This document shows positions 17,435 to 26,587 of a stretch of 64,000 bases of DNA, in pieces (position 1 is the first letter of the stretch; each line of letters begins with the position of its first letter). This DNA comes from Pseudoalteromonas rubra (GTDB taxonomy: Bacteria > Pseudomonadota > Gammaproteobacteria > Enterobacterales > Alteromonadaceae). The notes under the pieces were generated by a model. The model saw only the letters and a program-made list of their open reading frames with translations, was not told where the DNA came from and did no database searches. The position numbers were made by a program, and so were the translations under genes. The DNA lies in contig NZ_AHCD03000035.1 in NCBI RefSeq assembly GCF_000238295.3, forward strand, positions 682,001-746,000, written 5' to 3'.

Positions 17435-18796
17435 ATGATGTATTACACTGATCAAGATAAGTTTATATCCTTACTGGAGCATGGAGTAAACAAGTTAAAA
17501 GAAGGATTTACTGACTTACCAGAAGTTAAGGGAAATGTGTACAGCCACGATAAGGCGGCTACTATCATTGGCCAGCTCGCTGAAAAAATGCACGAAAATT
17601 ACCCTTATTTTCACCCACAGTACGCCGGGCAAATGTTAAAGCCACCAACAGACATTGCACAAATTGCGTACTACCTGAGTATGTTTATAAACCCAAATAA
17701 CCATGCACTGGACGGCGGCATTGCCAGTTCTCAGCTAGAGAAAGAAGCAGTTGCCGAAATTGCGGCAATGTTCGGTTTTGACACGCACCTGGGTCACCTT
17801 ACTTCAGGTGGAACAATCGCAAACCTGGAAGCACTTTGGATTGCCCGTAATTTACACCCCGAAAAAACCATTCTGGTATCAGATCAAGCTCACTATACCC
17901 ATGAGCGTATGTGCGCAGTCATCAATACACCCATCGAGGTTGTACCATCAGATAACACCGGTGTAATGGACGTGAACGCGCTGGAAGAGCGAATTAAACG
18001 AGGTGATATTGGAACTGTGATTGTCACTTTGGGCACAACCGGACTGGGCAATGCCGATCCATTGGATAAAATTGTGGCGCTAAAGGAGCAATATGGATTC
18101 CGTATCCATGTCGATTCGGCTTATGGCGGATACTTTACACTGAGCAGTAAACTTGATGAAAACGTGCGTGCTGCATACGATCACATTAAAAACGTAGACT
18201 CTATCGTTGTTGACCCACACAAACATGGCTTACAGCCTTATGGCTGCGGATGCGTACTGTTTTCCGATCCAAGCGTTGGCAAATTCTATAAACACGATTC
18301 CCCTTACACCTATTTTTCATCCGAGCAGATGCACCTTGGCGAAATCACGCTCGAATGTTCAAGAGCCGGAGCGTCTGCCTGTGCTTTATGGGCAACACAG
18401 CAACTTTACCCGCTAGTTAAACAAGGGGAATTCGCAGCAATGCTAGACAATTGCCTTGAGGCTGCACAAAAGCTGGCTGATTGGGTAAAACAGCATCCCA
18501 AACTCAAGTTAGTCATAGAACCCAAACTGGATATCGTCAATTTCGTCATTGACGCGCCTAGTGCCTCGGTGTCCTCTCAACATGCGCAGGCAGTCTTTGA
18601 AATGGCAGAGTCAAAACATCTTTATCTTGCCCTCAATACACTGAATAAATCACTGATGCCAGAATTTGAGAAAGGCTATTGGGATCAAGACAAGGTAATT
18701 GCTATCAGAATGTGCCTGATAAAATCTGACCACTCAGCATGGATGGATAACATTACCGACATTCTGGATGCAAGCATAGCCAATCTCAGCACTTAA
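17435..18796 (+). CDS. Group II PLP-dependent amino acid decarboxylase
   Basis: A 453-residue PLP enzyme of the glutamate/aromatic amino acid decarboxylase superfamily. The PLP lysine is Lys263 in VDPHKHGLQ. His153 in QAHYT stacks on the cofactor and Asp227 in HVDSAYGG pairs with the pyridine nitrogen. The TSGGTIANLEAL block binds phosphate. It would remove the alpha-carboxylate of an amino acid, giving an amine such as tyramine or a ring isomer. Some relatives deaminate oxidatively instead. It is closer to MfnA-like and tyrosine decarboxylase-like proteins than to GadB. An AAGGAAAA site lies upstream; two adjacent ATGs make the start uncertain by one codon. Confidence 0.82.
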   Translation: MMYYTDQDKFISLLEHGVNKLKEGFTDLPEVKGNVYSHDKAATIIGQLAEKMHENYPYFHPQYAGQMLKPPTDIAQIAYYLSMFINPNNHALDGGIASSQLEKEAVAEIAAMFGFDTHLGHLTSGGTIANLEALWIARNLHPEKTILVSDQAHYTHERMCAVINTPIEVVPSDNTGVMDVNALEERIKRGDIGTVIVTLGTTGLGNADPLDKIVALKEQYGFRIHVDSAYGGYFTLSSKLDENVRAAYDHIKNVDSIVVDPHKHGLQPYGCGCVLFSDPSVGKFYKHDSPYTYFSSEQMHLGEITLECSRAGASACALWATQQLYPLVKQGEFAAMLDNCLEAAQKLADWVKQHPKLKLVIEPKLDIVNFVIDAPSASVSSQHAQAVFEMAESKHLYLALNTLNKSLMPEFEKGYWDQDKVIAIRMCLIKSDHSAWMDNITDILDASIANLST

Positions 18797-18838
18797 TTAA
18801 CTCACTGATCTTTAATTACATATTACAAGGAAATTAGA

Positions 18839-19153
18839 ATGATACACGTAATTGAAACCTGGACACTAAAAGAAGAATTCGTCGACCAGGCTCTTGAACT
18901 GATGCAACAACTGGACGACCAACTGGGTGAATTGGCGCACGATCACAGCGGCTGGCTGGACCATGCTCACTTTTATCAAAATAGTATACAGCCTACTCAA
19001 ATCATTATGAGCTATGACTGGAAATCTCTCGAGTCACACGAAAACATGACAGAACTCGAATCAGATATCGTATCTATTTTTGAAGAAAAGTACTGTGCCA
19101 AGCCACGTGAAATGAACCGCTTCCATGAGTTGGATGTGGATACAGATCACTAA
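18839..19153 (+). CDS. Small ABM-like alpha/beta-barrel protein
   Basis: A 104-residue protein resembling antibiotic biosynthesis monooxygenase (ABM) and related dimeric alpha/beta-barrel folds. It opens with a beta strand (IHVIETWTLK), then a long helix (EFVDQALELMQQLDDQL), then a GWLDHAHFY strand and a second helix. Such small proteins are cofactor-free oxygenases, isomerases or simple ligand-binding subunits in natural-product and catabolic clusters. No catalytic residue can be assigned. CAAGGAAA precedes the start. It follows the decarboxylase gene by 42 bp. Similarity is by pattern only. Confidence 0.55.
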   Translation: MIHVIETWTLKEEFVDQALELMQQLDDQLGELAHDHSGWLDHAHFYQNSIQPTQIIMSYDWKSLESHENMTELESDIVSIFEEKYCAKPREMNRFHELDVDTDH

Positions 19154-19162
19154 TGAAATTTA

Positions 19163-19192
19163 GGGGGGTTAAAGACCATTTAGCCCCCTTTC
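19163..19192 (+). terminator. Intra-operon hairpin, possible attenuating terminator
   Basis: Six G (19163-19168) pair with five C (19184-19188), with a TAAA/TTTA inner stem, followed by only three T. It lies between the enzyme genes and the outer-membrane/export genes. It could lower transcription of the second half of the operon or protect the upstream mRNA. Confidence 0.4.
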
Positions 19193-19207
19193 AGGACAGA
19201 TAGTTAT

Positions 19208-21439
19208 ATGCCTATTATTATCCTCTTTTCTTTTTTTATCACTTTATCCCCACTTGTTTGTGCAACCACTATAAAAATCGATGGGACCTTAGATGAACAG
19301 CAGTGGCAAACTGCCGCTGTGATGTCTGACTTCAGAAAAGTGCAACCCTACACTGAAGAAGCCACCTCCGAACAAAATGCAACTCAGGTCAAAATATTTT
19401 CCGACACGATGGGGATCTATGTCGGATTTATAAACAAACAAAGTAAACATGAAATCGCGGACAAAAAAGAAACTAACGATAGCGATTTCAGCTCAGATTA
19501 TAATGAAGTGATCATCGATATTTCCGGCAGTGGGCAAGATGTATTTGGGTTTTCAGTGAATGCTGCAAACTCCCGAAAAGACGCAACTTGGTTTAAGGAA
19601 ACAGAAAATACTGAATGGGATGGAGAGTGGCAATCTGCTACCAAAATCGACGAAACAAGCTGGTACGCAGAGATTTTTGTCCCCTGGAATACGCTCGCTA
19701 CAAGCGCTGAAGCTTCTTCAGAACTCCCTCCAAAATTCTACTTTTCGCGTTATATTCACGTGCTCTCTGAATCATTGGCTTTCCCTACTACATCCCCTCT
19801 AAAAAATAGGTTTATTGATGAGTTTACCCCGTTAAACCTGGAACGCGTAAATGTATCCGAAGTCAATTTTTTTCCCTACGCTTCCTATACCACCAGCAAC
19901 CGAGCTTCTGATGATATCAAGTTAGGGGGTGATATTTTCATAAACCATAAAGGCCACAGAGCGAATATAAGTATTAACCCGGACTTTGGGCATGTTGAGT
20001 CGGACGATCTCGTCCTGAATTTCGATTTGCAAGAGATCATTTCTGAAGAAAAGCGTCCGTTCTTTATTGAAAACCAGACGATGTTTGAAGCGAATAATGC
20101 CTTTGATGATGTTCGTCTTATCGAAACACGGCGCATTGGCGTAGATCCATCCAGCGACGCAATCATGGATATTGGCATAGCCACCAAGTATGTATCTAAG
20201 GTGGCCGCGGTAAACTTAGGTGCAATGGCAGTGAAAGAACGAGATTTATCTGCGCACACTCTGGGGAAACAGTTTTACGTGCTCAGTGCAAAAAAACCGA
20301 TATCTGAATCAACTGCAGGTATGCTGATTTCCCGGGTGGAAAACGATTCACAACATAGACAAGCTGATGTCTACGCGCTCGATTTTTCCATTCGTGAAAG
20401 TCAGTATTGGACTTTAGACTCGATGTGGTTTACCTCTGATATTTCCGAGCCGACCCTTGCGCGAAAAGGAAATGGAACAACCATCGACTTTTCATACAAA
20501 GCAACGGATCACCTGCTGCTTGATATCAATCTCAATTATCTTGATAAAGATTTAGATATCAATGATTTGGGATACACTGATAGAGCAAATATAAAGTCTG
20601 TGAATATCTCCCAGGAAATCATAGTGAACGACTTTCCCGACAATGCCATACTTAAAGAAGTAGAGGTGGCAATATGGATGGATCATTACACAGACACCGA
20701 TAATACTCGCCTTTCGCTAGGCTATTACGCAGCACAAGTCTCATCATCCGTTACAGCCCAGCTGCGAGATACCTCAAAACTGGCGTTAACAATGCGCAAA
20801 TTTTTACCTGGTGTGGATGACCAAACGGCTTACGATCAACCCTTTAAGCGTCCTGGCGGCGCTGGTTTCAAACTCTCTTATGACAGCCCCAATACAACAC
20901 GATTCCAGTTCAACGCCTTTTTGGAAACGGAACAGCTATCTACTGTCAGCAATGATCATGTGTCACTGAAGTACAACCTCGGTGGTAAGCTCGCACTCAA
21001 TCAAAACCATAGTATTCAGGCTAATCTGGATTATATCGACAATAATGCCTGGTTGGTGGAACGTAATAATGCGCTGGCAAGCTATGAAAGAGATCAGTAC
21101 AACTTCTCCCTGGGCTATGATGCTTTTTATGATGACAGCCACTTTATCAATCTAAAACTGCAATGGATCACTGTTGACGCACGCGGTATTGAGTCTTATC
21201 AAGTCCGCGACACACTTGATTACCTTATGTTAACCTCTGTAACAAATAGCAGCTTTGAGCAGACAAACCTTGATATTCAATTGAGATACAGGTACGAAGT
21301 GTCATCGCTGTCCAGTTTTTACTTAGTTTATTCTCATTCGGACCTGTCACAAAAGGAAGTCAGAACTTTAGGACTAGACCGACTAAGTAATGACTTAGAT
21401 CAGAATAGATTGCTGATTAAGTACAAACACCACTTTTAA
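19208..21439 (+). CDS. DUF5916 family outer-membrane beta-barrel protein
   Basis: A 743-residue exported protein. The first 20 residues are a signal peptide ending near VCA. Residues about 22-185 form a CBM9-like beta-sandwich that opens with IKIDGTLDEQQW and contains EIFVPWNTL. From about residue 205 the DUF5916 part follows, with NPDFGHVESDD and EEKRPFFIE, both family hallmarks. It ends in a many-stranded barrel closing with a terminal Phe, the usual signal for outer-membrane insertion. The function of the family is unknown. In this operon it could be a channel or receptor for the product, which is inference. It ends 9 bp before the exporter gene. Confidence 0.8.
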   Translation: MPIIILFSFFITLSPLVCATTIKIDGTLDEQQWQTAAVMSDFRKVQPYTEEATSEQNATQVKIFSDTMGIYVGFINKQSKHEIADKKETNDSDFSSDYNEVIIDISGSGQDVFGFSVNAANSRKDATWFKETENTEWDGEWQSATKIDETSWYAEIFVPWNTLATSAEASSELPPKFYFSRYIHVLSESLAFPTTSPLKNRFIDEFTPLNLERVNVSEVNFFPYASYTTSNRASDDIKLGGDIFINHKGHRANISINPDFGHVESDDLVLNFDLQEIISEEKRPFFIENQTMFEANNAFDDVRLIETRRIGVDPSSDAIMDIGIATKYVSKVAAVNLGAMAVKERDLSAHTLGKQFYVLSAKKPISESTAGMLISRVENDSQHRQADVYALDFSIRESQYWTLDSMWFTSDISEPTLARKGNGTTIDFSYKATDHLLLDINLNYLDKDLDINDLGYTDRANIKSVNISQEIIVNDFPDNAILKEVEVAIWMDHYTDTDNTRLSLGYYAAQVSSSVTAQLRDTSKLALTMRKFLPGVDDQTAYDQPFKRPGGAGFKLSYDSPNTTRFQFNAFLETEQLSTVSNDHVSLKYNLGGKLALNQNHSIQANLDYIDNNAWLVERNNALASYERDQYNFSLGYDAFYDDSHFINLKLQWITVDARGIESYQVRDTLDYLMLTSVTNSSFEQTNLDIQLRYRYEVSSLSSFYLVYSHSDLSQKEVRTLGLDRLSNDLDQNRLLIKYKHHF

Positions 21440-21448
21440 GGATCCAAT

Positions 21449-22402
21449 ATGAGCTATCAGGTAGCAAAAAATTTAGGGATTAAATATTTAACGGCTTATG
21501 CAATTTTGGCATCTGCAAAAGATGTATTAGTTGGAAATAAGACACAAACACTCGACGTTTACTATTTAGTTTGTGCGACTTTTTTGTTCTCCACGCTTTT
21601 TTTCTTAGCACTAAATAAAGTGAGGCACACAGGCAAAGCAACCTTTTCACTACCAGCAGAAAAGCGTAAAGAAACAATTTCGGGATTTCTAAACCTCAAT
21701 ATCACCACCGCTATATGCTGGATTGGGCTTTATGTCTCCCTGAAATACATTGAGCCGGTCATTGTCTCAGCTATTTTTGGTGGTATTAATCCGATCGCCA
21801 CTATGCTCATAAACAGAAAACTCAGACCGGGTTCAGGCTTACACTGGAGTGACTGGGTATGCTCCTACGGCATTTTACTGTCATGCGTATTTCTTTGCTG
21901 GACGAGTTTTTCCGGCCTGTCTGCCGTTAAAGATGTTTCATCATTAGAAATGACCATTGGCTTCACCGCGTTAATCGTTTCTTCCATATCCGGCTCAGCG
22001 ACCACTGTATACTCAAAGTGCTTATCTGATTTGAATCTGAGATCCAGTTTCATTATGTGTCATCGTTTCTACATTTTAATCGCGGCAGCATTCATTATGG
22101 GTGGGGCATCTCTGAGCTTCATTAGTTTTATCGTTGATAACATATGGCTACTCCTTTTTCTGTCACTATTTGGCGTCATTTTAAGCCTTTACTTTCTGCA
22201 AGAAGGGATCAAACACTGTGAGCCGCTGCTTGTTGAAATGTTGCTTGTTTTCCTGCCCATTTTCACGCTACTGATCCAGGCTTTTGACGACAGACTCGAC
22301 ACATCTTATACAACCATCATTGGTACCGCCTCAATGATTTCATTTGCACTGATTAATATATTTTACCAAACAAAAGGAAACTTAAAAAATGGTAACCAAT
22401 AG
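21449..22402 (+). CDS. EamA/DMT-superfamily inner-membrane transporter
   Basis: A 317-residue polytopic protein with about ten hydrophobic helices in two repeats (roughly 12-145 and 165-310). This is the layout of EamA drug/metabolite transporters, which export amino acids, metabolites or toxic compounds. In the first repeat, SLKYIEPVIVSAIFGGINP is the family's typical helix-turn block; the equivalent block in the second repeat is HCEPLLVEMLLVFLPI. It is the likely exporter of the operon product. The final 14 bases overlap the ATP-grasp gene, so ligase and exporter are translationally coupled. Base composition looks more AT-rich than the flanking housekeeping genes. Confidence 0.8.
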   Translation: MSYQVAKNLGIKYLTAYAILASAKDVLVGNKTQTLDVYYLVCATFLFSTLFFLALNKVRHTGKATFSLPAEKRKETISGFLNLNITTAICWIGLYVSLKYIEPVIVSAIFGGINPIATMLINRKLRPGSGLHWSDWVCSYGILLSCVFLCWTSFSGLSAVKDVSSLEMTIGFTALIVSSISGSATTVYSKCLSDLNLRSSFIMCHRFYILIAAAFIMGGASLSFISFIVDNIWLLLFLSLFGVILSLYFLQEGIKHCEPLLVEMLLVFLPIFTLLIQAFDDRLDTSYTTIIGTASMISFALINIFYQTKGNLKNGNQ

Positions 22403-23642
22403 AAAGCTATGTGGCATTGTAGACGCCTATTCTTCCGGAAAGCATCTTCCAGCAGAGCTTAAAAAACAAGGCTATGATGTATTCCACATCCAAAGTATGG
22501 AAGAGATACTGGCCGTAGATTTACCATGCTTTAAAGCAGAGAACTTCATAGCAAATATTAAGCTAGCTGGGAGCTATGAACAGTTACTGGACGAAGTTAA
22601 AGCTTTGGGCAACATCGACATCATTATGGTGGGTAGTGAATCTGGCGTACACCTGGCCGATAAGTTATCTGAAGATCTGGGGTTAAAATCAAATGGTACA
22701 CAACTTTCAGACGCTCGCAGAAATAAATACACAATGGCTGAGGCCCTGCGCAATTCAAATATTGCAGCACCAAAGAGTTTTCTAATCACGACACTGAGCG
22801 AGCTGGAAGCCGCAGTCAAAGACATCACACCCAATGAAGTTGTAGTGAAACCGCTGGACAGTGCCGGTTCAGAGGATGTCTACTTCTGCTCGAACTTAGA
22901 GCAAGCTCAATTCGCATTTAATGAAATTATTGGCAAAGTCAACTTAGTCGGATCACAGAACACGGCCCTGATTGTTCAGGAAAAATTGCAGGGTCAACAA
23001 TACATAGTAAACACCGTCAGCTTTGAAGGACAACACTATGTGACCGAAGTTTGGAAAGATACCAGACGGTATATTGAACACGGTATCGCTTATGACCACG
23101 AAGTGTTTTGCCTCGACTGTGAAGAAAGGCAAGAACTCGAAGCCTACATTAACCAGGTTTTAAACGCACTTGGTATCGTATACGGCCCTTGCCACTCGGA
23201 AGTCATTATGACTGACGAAGGGCCAGTCCTGATAGAAACAGCCGCCAGAATGCAAGGCAGCATTGACTATTTGGCGATTGACGATGCGCTGGGATATTCA
23301 CATGTTTCTATGGCTATCGCGTCGTATCAGGACAAGGCTAGTATAGAGCGGTTGTTAAATGCCAAGCCCAGAAAGAAAGCGCTCATTTGTTACTGCCTGA
23401 TCTCAGAAAAACAAGGCACCATATCAGAGCTTATCAATATTGAGACTGTTCATTCTCTCAAAAGCTACTACTCTTTAGAGCTTTGGAAAAATAAGGGCGA
23501 CATCCTGAGTAAAACGGTGGATATCTACACCAGCCCGGGTATAGGTTACCTTGTTCACGAGGACTTATCTCAGGTCCTTGCTGATATGGAGACAATACGT
23601 ACCATCGAACAACATGAAGGTTTTTTTGCCGTAACCGATTAA
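22389..23642 (+). CDS. ATP-grasp carboxylate-amine ligase, L-amino acid ligase-like
   Basis: A 417-residue ATP-grasp enzyme. The N-terminal domain begins with GIVDAYSSGKHLPAEL, typical of the branch containing L-amino acid (dipeptide) ligases. The ATP-binding segment is VVVKPLDSAGSEDV (151-164). Metal-binding acids are Glu271 and Glu283 in LIETAARMQG. The usual ARPGG-like loop reads ARMQG here. It would activate a carboxylate as acyl-phosphate and join it to an amine, giving a dipeptide or amide. The partner amine could be the product of the operon's decarboxylase or its hydroxylated amino acid, which is inference. It is the last gene of the operon and is followed by a strong terminator. Confidence 0.82.
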   Translation: MVTNRKLCGIVDAYSSGKHLPAELKKQGYDVFHIQSMEEILAVDLPCFKAENFIANIKLAGSYEQLLDEVKALGNIDIIMVGSESGVHLADKLSEDLGLKSNGTQLSDARRNKYTMAEALRNSNIAAPKSFLITTLSELEAAVKDITPNEVVVKPLDSAGSEDVYFCSNLEQAQFAFNEIIGKVNLVGSQNTALIVQEKLQGQQYIVNTVSFEGQHYVTEVWKDTRRYIEHGIAYDHEVFCLDCEERQELEAYINQVLNALGIVYGPCHSEVIMTDEGPVLIETAARMQGSIDYLAIDDALGYSHVSMAIASYQDKASIERLLNAKPRKKALICYCLISEKQGTISELINIETVHSLKSYYSLELWKNKGDILSKTVDIYTSPGIGYLVHEDLSQVLADMETIRTIEQHEGFFAVTD

Positions 23643-23650
23643 ATGGCATG

Positions 23651-23682
23651 AAAAAAGGCTTCATCTGAAGCCTTTTCTTTTC
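23651..23682. terminator. Bidirectional terminator between the operon and the TonB receptor
   Basis: GGCTTC/GAAGCC with an ATCT loop is flanked by six A on the left and a T-rich run (TTTTCTTTT) on the right. It serves the plus-strand operon and the minus-strand receptor gene. Confidence 0.88.
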
Positions 23683-23688
23683 ACTTAC

Positions 23689-26355
23689 TTAAAACTGATA
23701 TGAAAACTTCATAAAGATCTGCCGGCCCATTGCACTATGCGTTTTGTTATCAATCCCCATAGATTCGGAAGGCGCAAGCGGTGCCTCCTCATTCAGCAAA
23801 TTAGAAGCCCCGACTGACACAACCAATTGCTCAAGGCCCACATAGCTCACGCTGGTGTCCAGAGTTGTCCAGGAGTCAATTTCATACTTGTCTCCATTAT
23901 TGTCAGCCAGATCAAAGTTTGCATCGACGTAGTTCACACTCAAATTTGCTACGATGTCGTCGAGCGACCAGTCAACACCGGCTTTCCAACGGTATTTTGG
24001 ATGTTGATATTCGCCGTTTAGATCCTCTACCACCGCAACAGAAGTGCCTGACTCATCACTTTCAAAGACCTCTTCCTCAAAATTAAGGGTATAGGTCAAA
24101 TTGTAATTAAAACGAAATTCCCCCATATCTGATGTACGCAGCAAATACTCAATATCAAGGTCAACCCCATCCGTTTTTCGTCCACCGATGTTAACAAACG
24201 TATCGTTTATGGTAATAATGCGACCAAGGGTACTTCCCTGACTCGCCTGTCGGGTTACCAAATTAGGATCTGTGCCACAGCAATCAACCAGTTTTTGCGC
24301 ACCAATTCGCTTGATAAGATCTTCCTGATCGTAATTCCAATAATCTACCCCGACACTAAATGTGTCACTGGCTTGCCAGATCAGGCCCAGGTTATAGTTT
24401 TCAGACTCTTCTGGTTGTAGAAGCTTATTACCAGCCACTATCGTTGGGTATTCAGTCGGTGAGCAATCCGAGATAGCGCCGGTTTGATTACAACGCTCCT
24501 TATCTATCACACGAGGGGATTCATCAGTGCGCCCAAGATGAAGTTGAACCAATGATGGTGCACGGAATGCGGTTCCCCATGAACCTCGAACGACAATAGA
24601 GTCAATGGGCGTCCAGCGAAATGCGACCTTCGGATCTGTCGTATTACCAAAATCACTGTAGTCCTCATGACGCAGCGCCAGTTGCAGCTCAAGATTATCC
24701 ATTAACGGAGCACTGAATTCTGCAAAAATAGCCGTGTTATCACGGTCACCATTAGCCTGGGTGGCTTCCGTACCAAAAATTTCTCCGCGAATATACTGAT
24801 TGTCCGGGTTGTCTTCTATCTTTTCATAACGATGCTCAAAACCGAACGCCGCAGATACATACCCATCACCGAATTCAAACAATTCACCGGAAATAGTGCC
24901 ATCTAGTGACTGCATGGTGGATGAACCATATCGCGTTGTTGTGGTTTCAAAGAAGTCTAACCCAGCCTGTGTGTTAGTACTGGGCTCAAACGGGTTCCAG
25001 AGACCTTCATCAATAGCTTGTTGAGCCAGGCGTTTATTCGGGAAACCATCAAAGCCTTTTTCAACGGCACTGGAGCGGATTGCTGAATATGCAAACTCCC
25101 ATTCCCAGTCCTGCCACTGACCACGCATCCCCATCACAGCGCGATAGTATTCCGAATCGACATCTTTTTTGCGATTACCAATGTCTACGGTACGGCGCCG
25201 CATTGAGATATCCACACCATGCAGAAAGTGACCTGGCTGACCCGCTAAGGGGTGATTTGGGTTATCACCAGCCATGTTCAACTCCGTAAAACTAGGGCTG
25301 CCAGCGCCCTGAATGAAGGTAGAAGCGTGCTGCGCTGAAAACTCTGCAAAGCCTTCAACGCCATCCATGATCTCCTGAACGCCATTATAGTTAAACGTGA
25401 TCCGCTCTGTTGAGGGCACCAAACTCATATGTGGCGCATAGTCATAACGACATACTTCGCCAATGATCATCTCCGTTGGACAAACATCATTGCCCCAGAC
25501 ATCAGCAAACAAGGTTTTACGAACTTTAGTACCGTCATCTTCAACTCGAACAACAGGCAAACGCTCCCATTCCTCATCACTCAACATGTCACGTACAACT
25601 TCAATACTACCCGGAAAGCCTGACGAGCTCAGTGAATTGTTACCGCCCCGAGAGGTTTGGTCAGCCGTAGCAGCGTAGTCTCTGTCAGAATAGAAAATGT
25701 CACCGCGTTTAAAATAATCCAGAGTAAAGTTATGATGACCTTTACTGGTTGAACTCCCCCACAATAAAGTGAAATTTTGTTCCTCACCGCCGCCATCTGA
25801 GGTATCGGATACTTTGGCAGCCACCTCAAAACCATCGATGTCATTGCGCAGGATAATATTAATGACCCCCGCAACCGCGTCTGACCCATAGGTTGCCGAT
25901 GCCCCGTCTTTTAACACATCAACACGCTTTACTGCTGAAACCGGTATAGTATTTAAGTCAACAAAAGACGTTTCAATGTCCTTTGCAAATGGACTGACAG
26001 CAACCCGTCGTCCATTAATCAGTACCAAAGTGGATGATGCACCAAGCCCACGAAGCGCAACACTGGAGCCGCCATTGGCCGTGTCATCACTTGAGTTACC
26101 TTGGGTACTGAAAGTCCCCGTGCCTGCCACGGGCAGTTTTTGCAGAGCACCTATCAGATCGGTTGAGCCTGTTGCGGCCAGATCAGCTGCAGAGATGCTT
26201 TGTACCGGTGAGGGCCCTTCCATATCAGAACGCTTGATATGCGAGCCTGTAACCTCTATTCGTTCGACTTCGCCTTCTTCTGCCATGGCAGTTTGTAAAT
26301 TACCGGCAAGGACAGTTGAGACCGCCAGCGCAGTGAGTGTAATCCCCTTTTTCAT
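23689..26355 (-). CDS. TonB-dependent outer-membrane receptor
   Basis: An 888-residue receptor. A signal peptide of about 25 residues ends at AMA and is followed by the TonB-box-like region VERIEVTGSHIKR. The plug domain (about 45-165) contains RGLGASSTLVLINGRR and GSDAVAGVINIILR. A 22-strand barrel occupies the rest, ending in FSYQF with the terminal Phe needed for assembly. It takes up a ligand across the outer membrane using TonB energy; the ligand is not readable. It converges on the accessory operon and shares its terminator. It may recapture the operon's product or serve an unrelated nutrient. A GGAGAAGAGG sequence precedes the start. Confidence 0.9.
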   Translation of the reverse strand: MKKGITLTALAVSTVLAGNLQTAMAEEGEVERIEVTGSHIKRSDMEGPSPVQSISAADLAATGSTDLIGALQKLPVAGTGTFSTQGNSSDDTANGGSSVALRGLGASSTLVLINGRRVAVSPFAKDIETSFVDLNTIPVSAVKRVDVLKDGASATYGSDAVAGVINIILRNDIDGFEVAAKVSDTSDGGGEEQNFTLLWGSSTSKGHHNFTLDYFKRGDIFYSDRDYAATADQTSRGGNNSLSSSGFPGSIEVVRDMLSDEEWERLPVVRVEDDGTKVRKTLFADVWGNDVCPTEMIIGEVCRYDYAPHMSLVPSTERITFNYNGVQEIMDGVEGFAEFSAQHASTFIQGAGSPSFTELNMAGDNPNHPLAGQPGHFLHGVDISMRRRTVDIGNRKKDVDSEYYRAVMGMRGQWQDWEWEFAYSAIRSSAVEKGFDGFPNKRLAQQAIDEGLWNPFEPSTNTQAGLDFFETTTTRYGSSTMQSLDGTISGELFEFGDGYVSAAFGFEHRYEKIEDNPDNQYIRGEIFGTEATQANGDRDNTAIFAEFSAPLMDNLELQLALRHEDYSDFGNTTDPKVAFRWTPIDSIVVRGSWGTAFRAPSLVQLHLGRTDESPRVIDKERCNQTGAISDCSPTEYPTIVAGNKLLQPEESENYNLGLIWQASDTFSVGVDYWNYDQEDLIKRIGAQKLVDCCGTDPNLVTRQASQGSTLGRIITINDTFVNIGGRKTDGVDLDIEYLLRTSDMGEFRFNYNLTYTLNFEEEVFESDESGTSVAVVEDLNGEYQHPKYRWKAGVDWSLDDIVANLSVNYVDANFDLADNNGDKYEIDSWTTLDTSVSYVGLEQLVVSVGASNLLNEEAPLAPSESMGIDNKTHSAMGRQIFMKFSYQF

Positions 26356-26540
26356 TCTTCCTCTTCTCCATAGTGTTATTTATATTTGTAATTGCCAAAC
26401 ATTTTATAACATATGGAAAACACATTAAGAACATATATGTAATACAAAAGAGAAACAAATTAATGCAGAAGTTACATTTGAACAGGTGAAAAATATTGGC
26501 GCCCTTCCGGTGGACCTCATATAGTATGTGTACAATAAGA

Positions 26541-26570
26541 TCAAAAAAACCCGCATTGCGGGCTTTTGTT
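26541..26570 (-). terminator. Rho-independent terminator
   Basis: GCCCGC/GCGGG arms with a short loop are followed, on the minus strand, by seven T. It terminates the small secreted-protein gene just upstream of it on that strand. Confidence 0.8.
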
Positions 26571-26587
26571 GCATCCTTCGTGGATAC

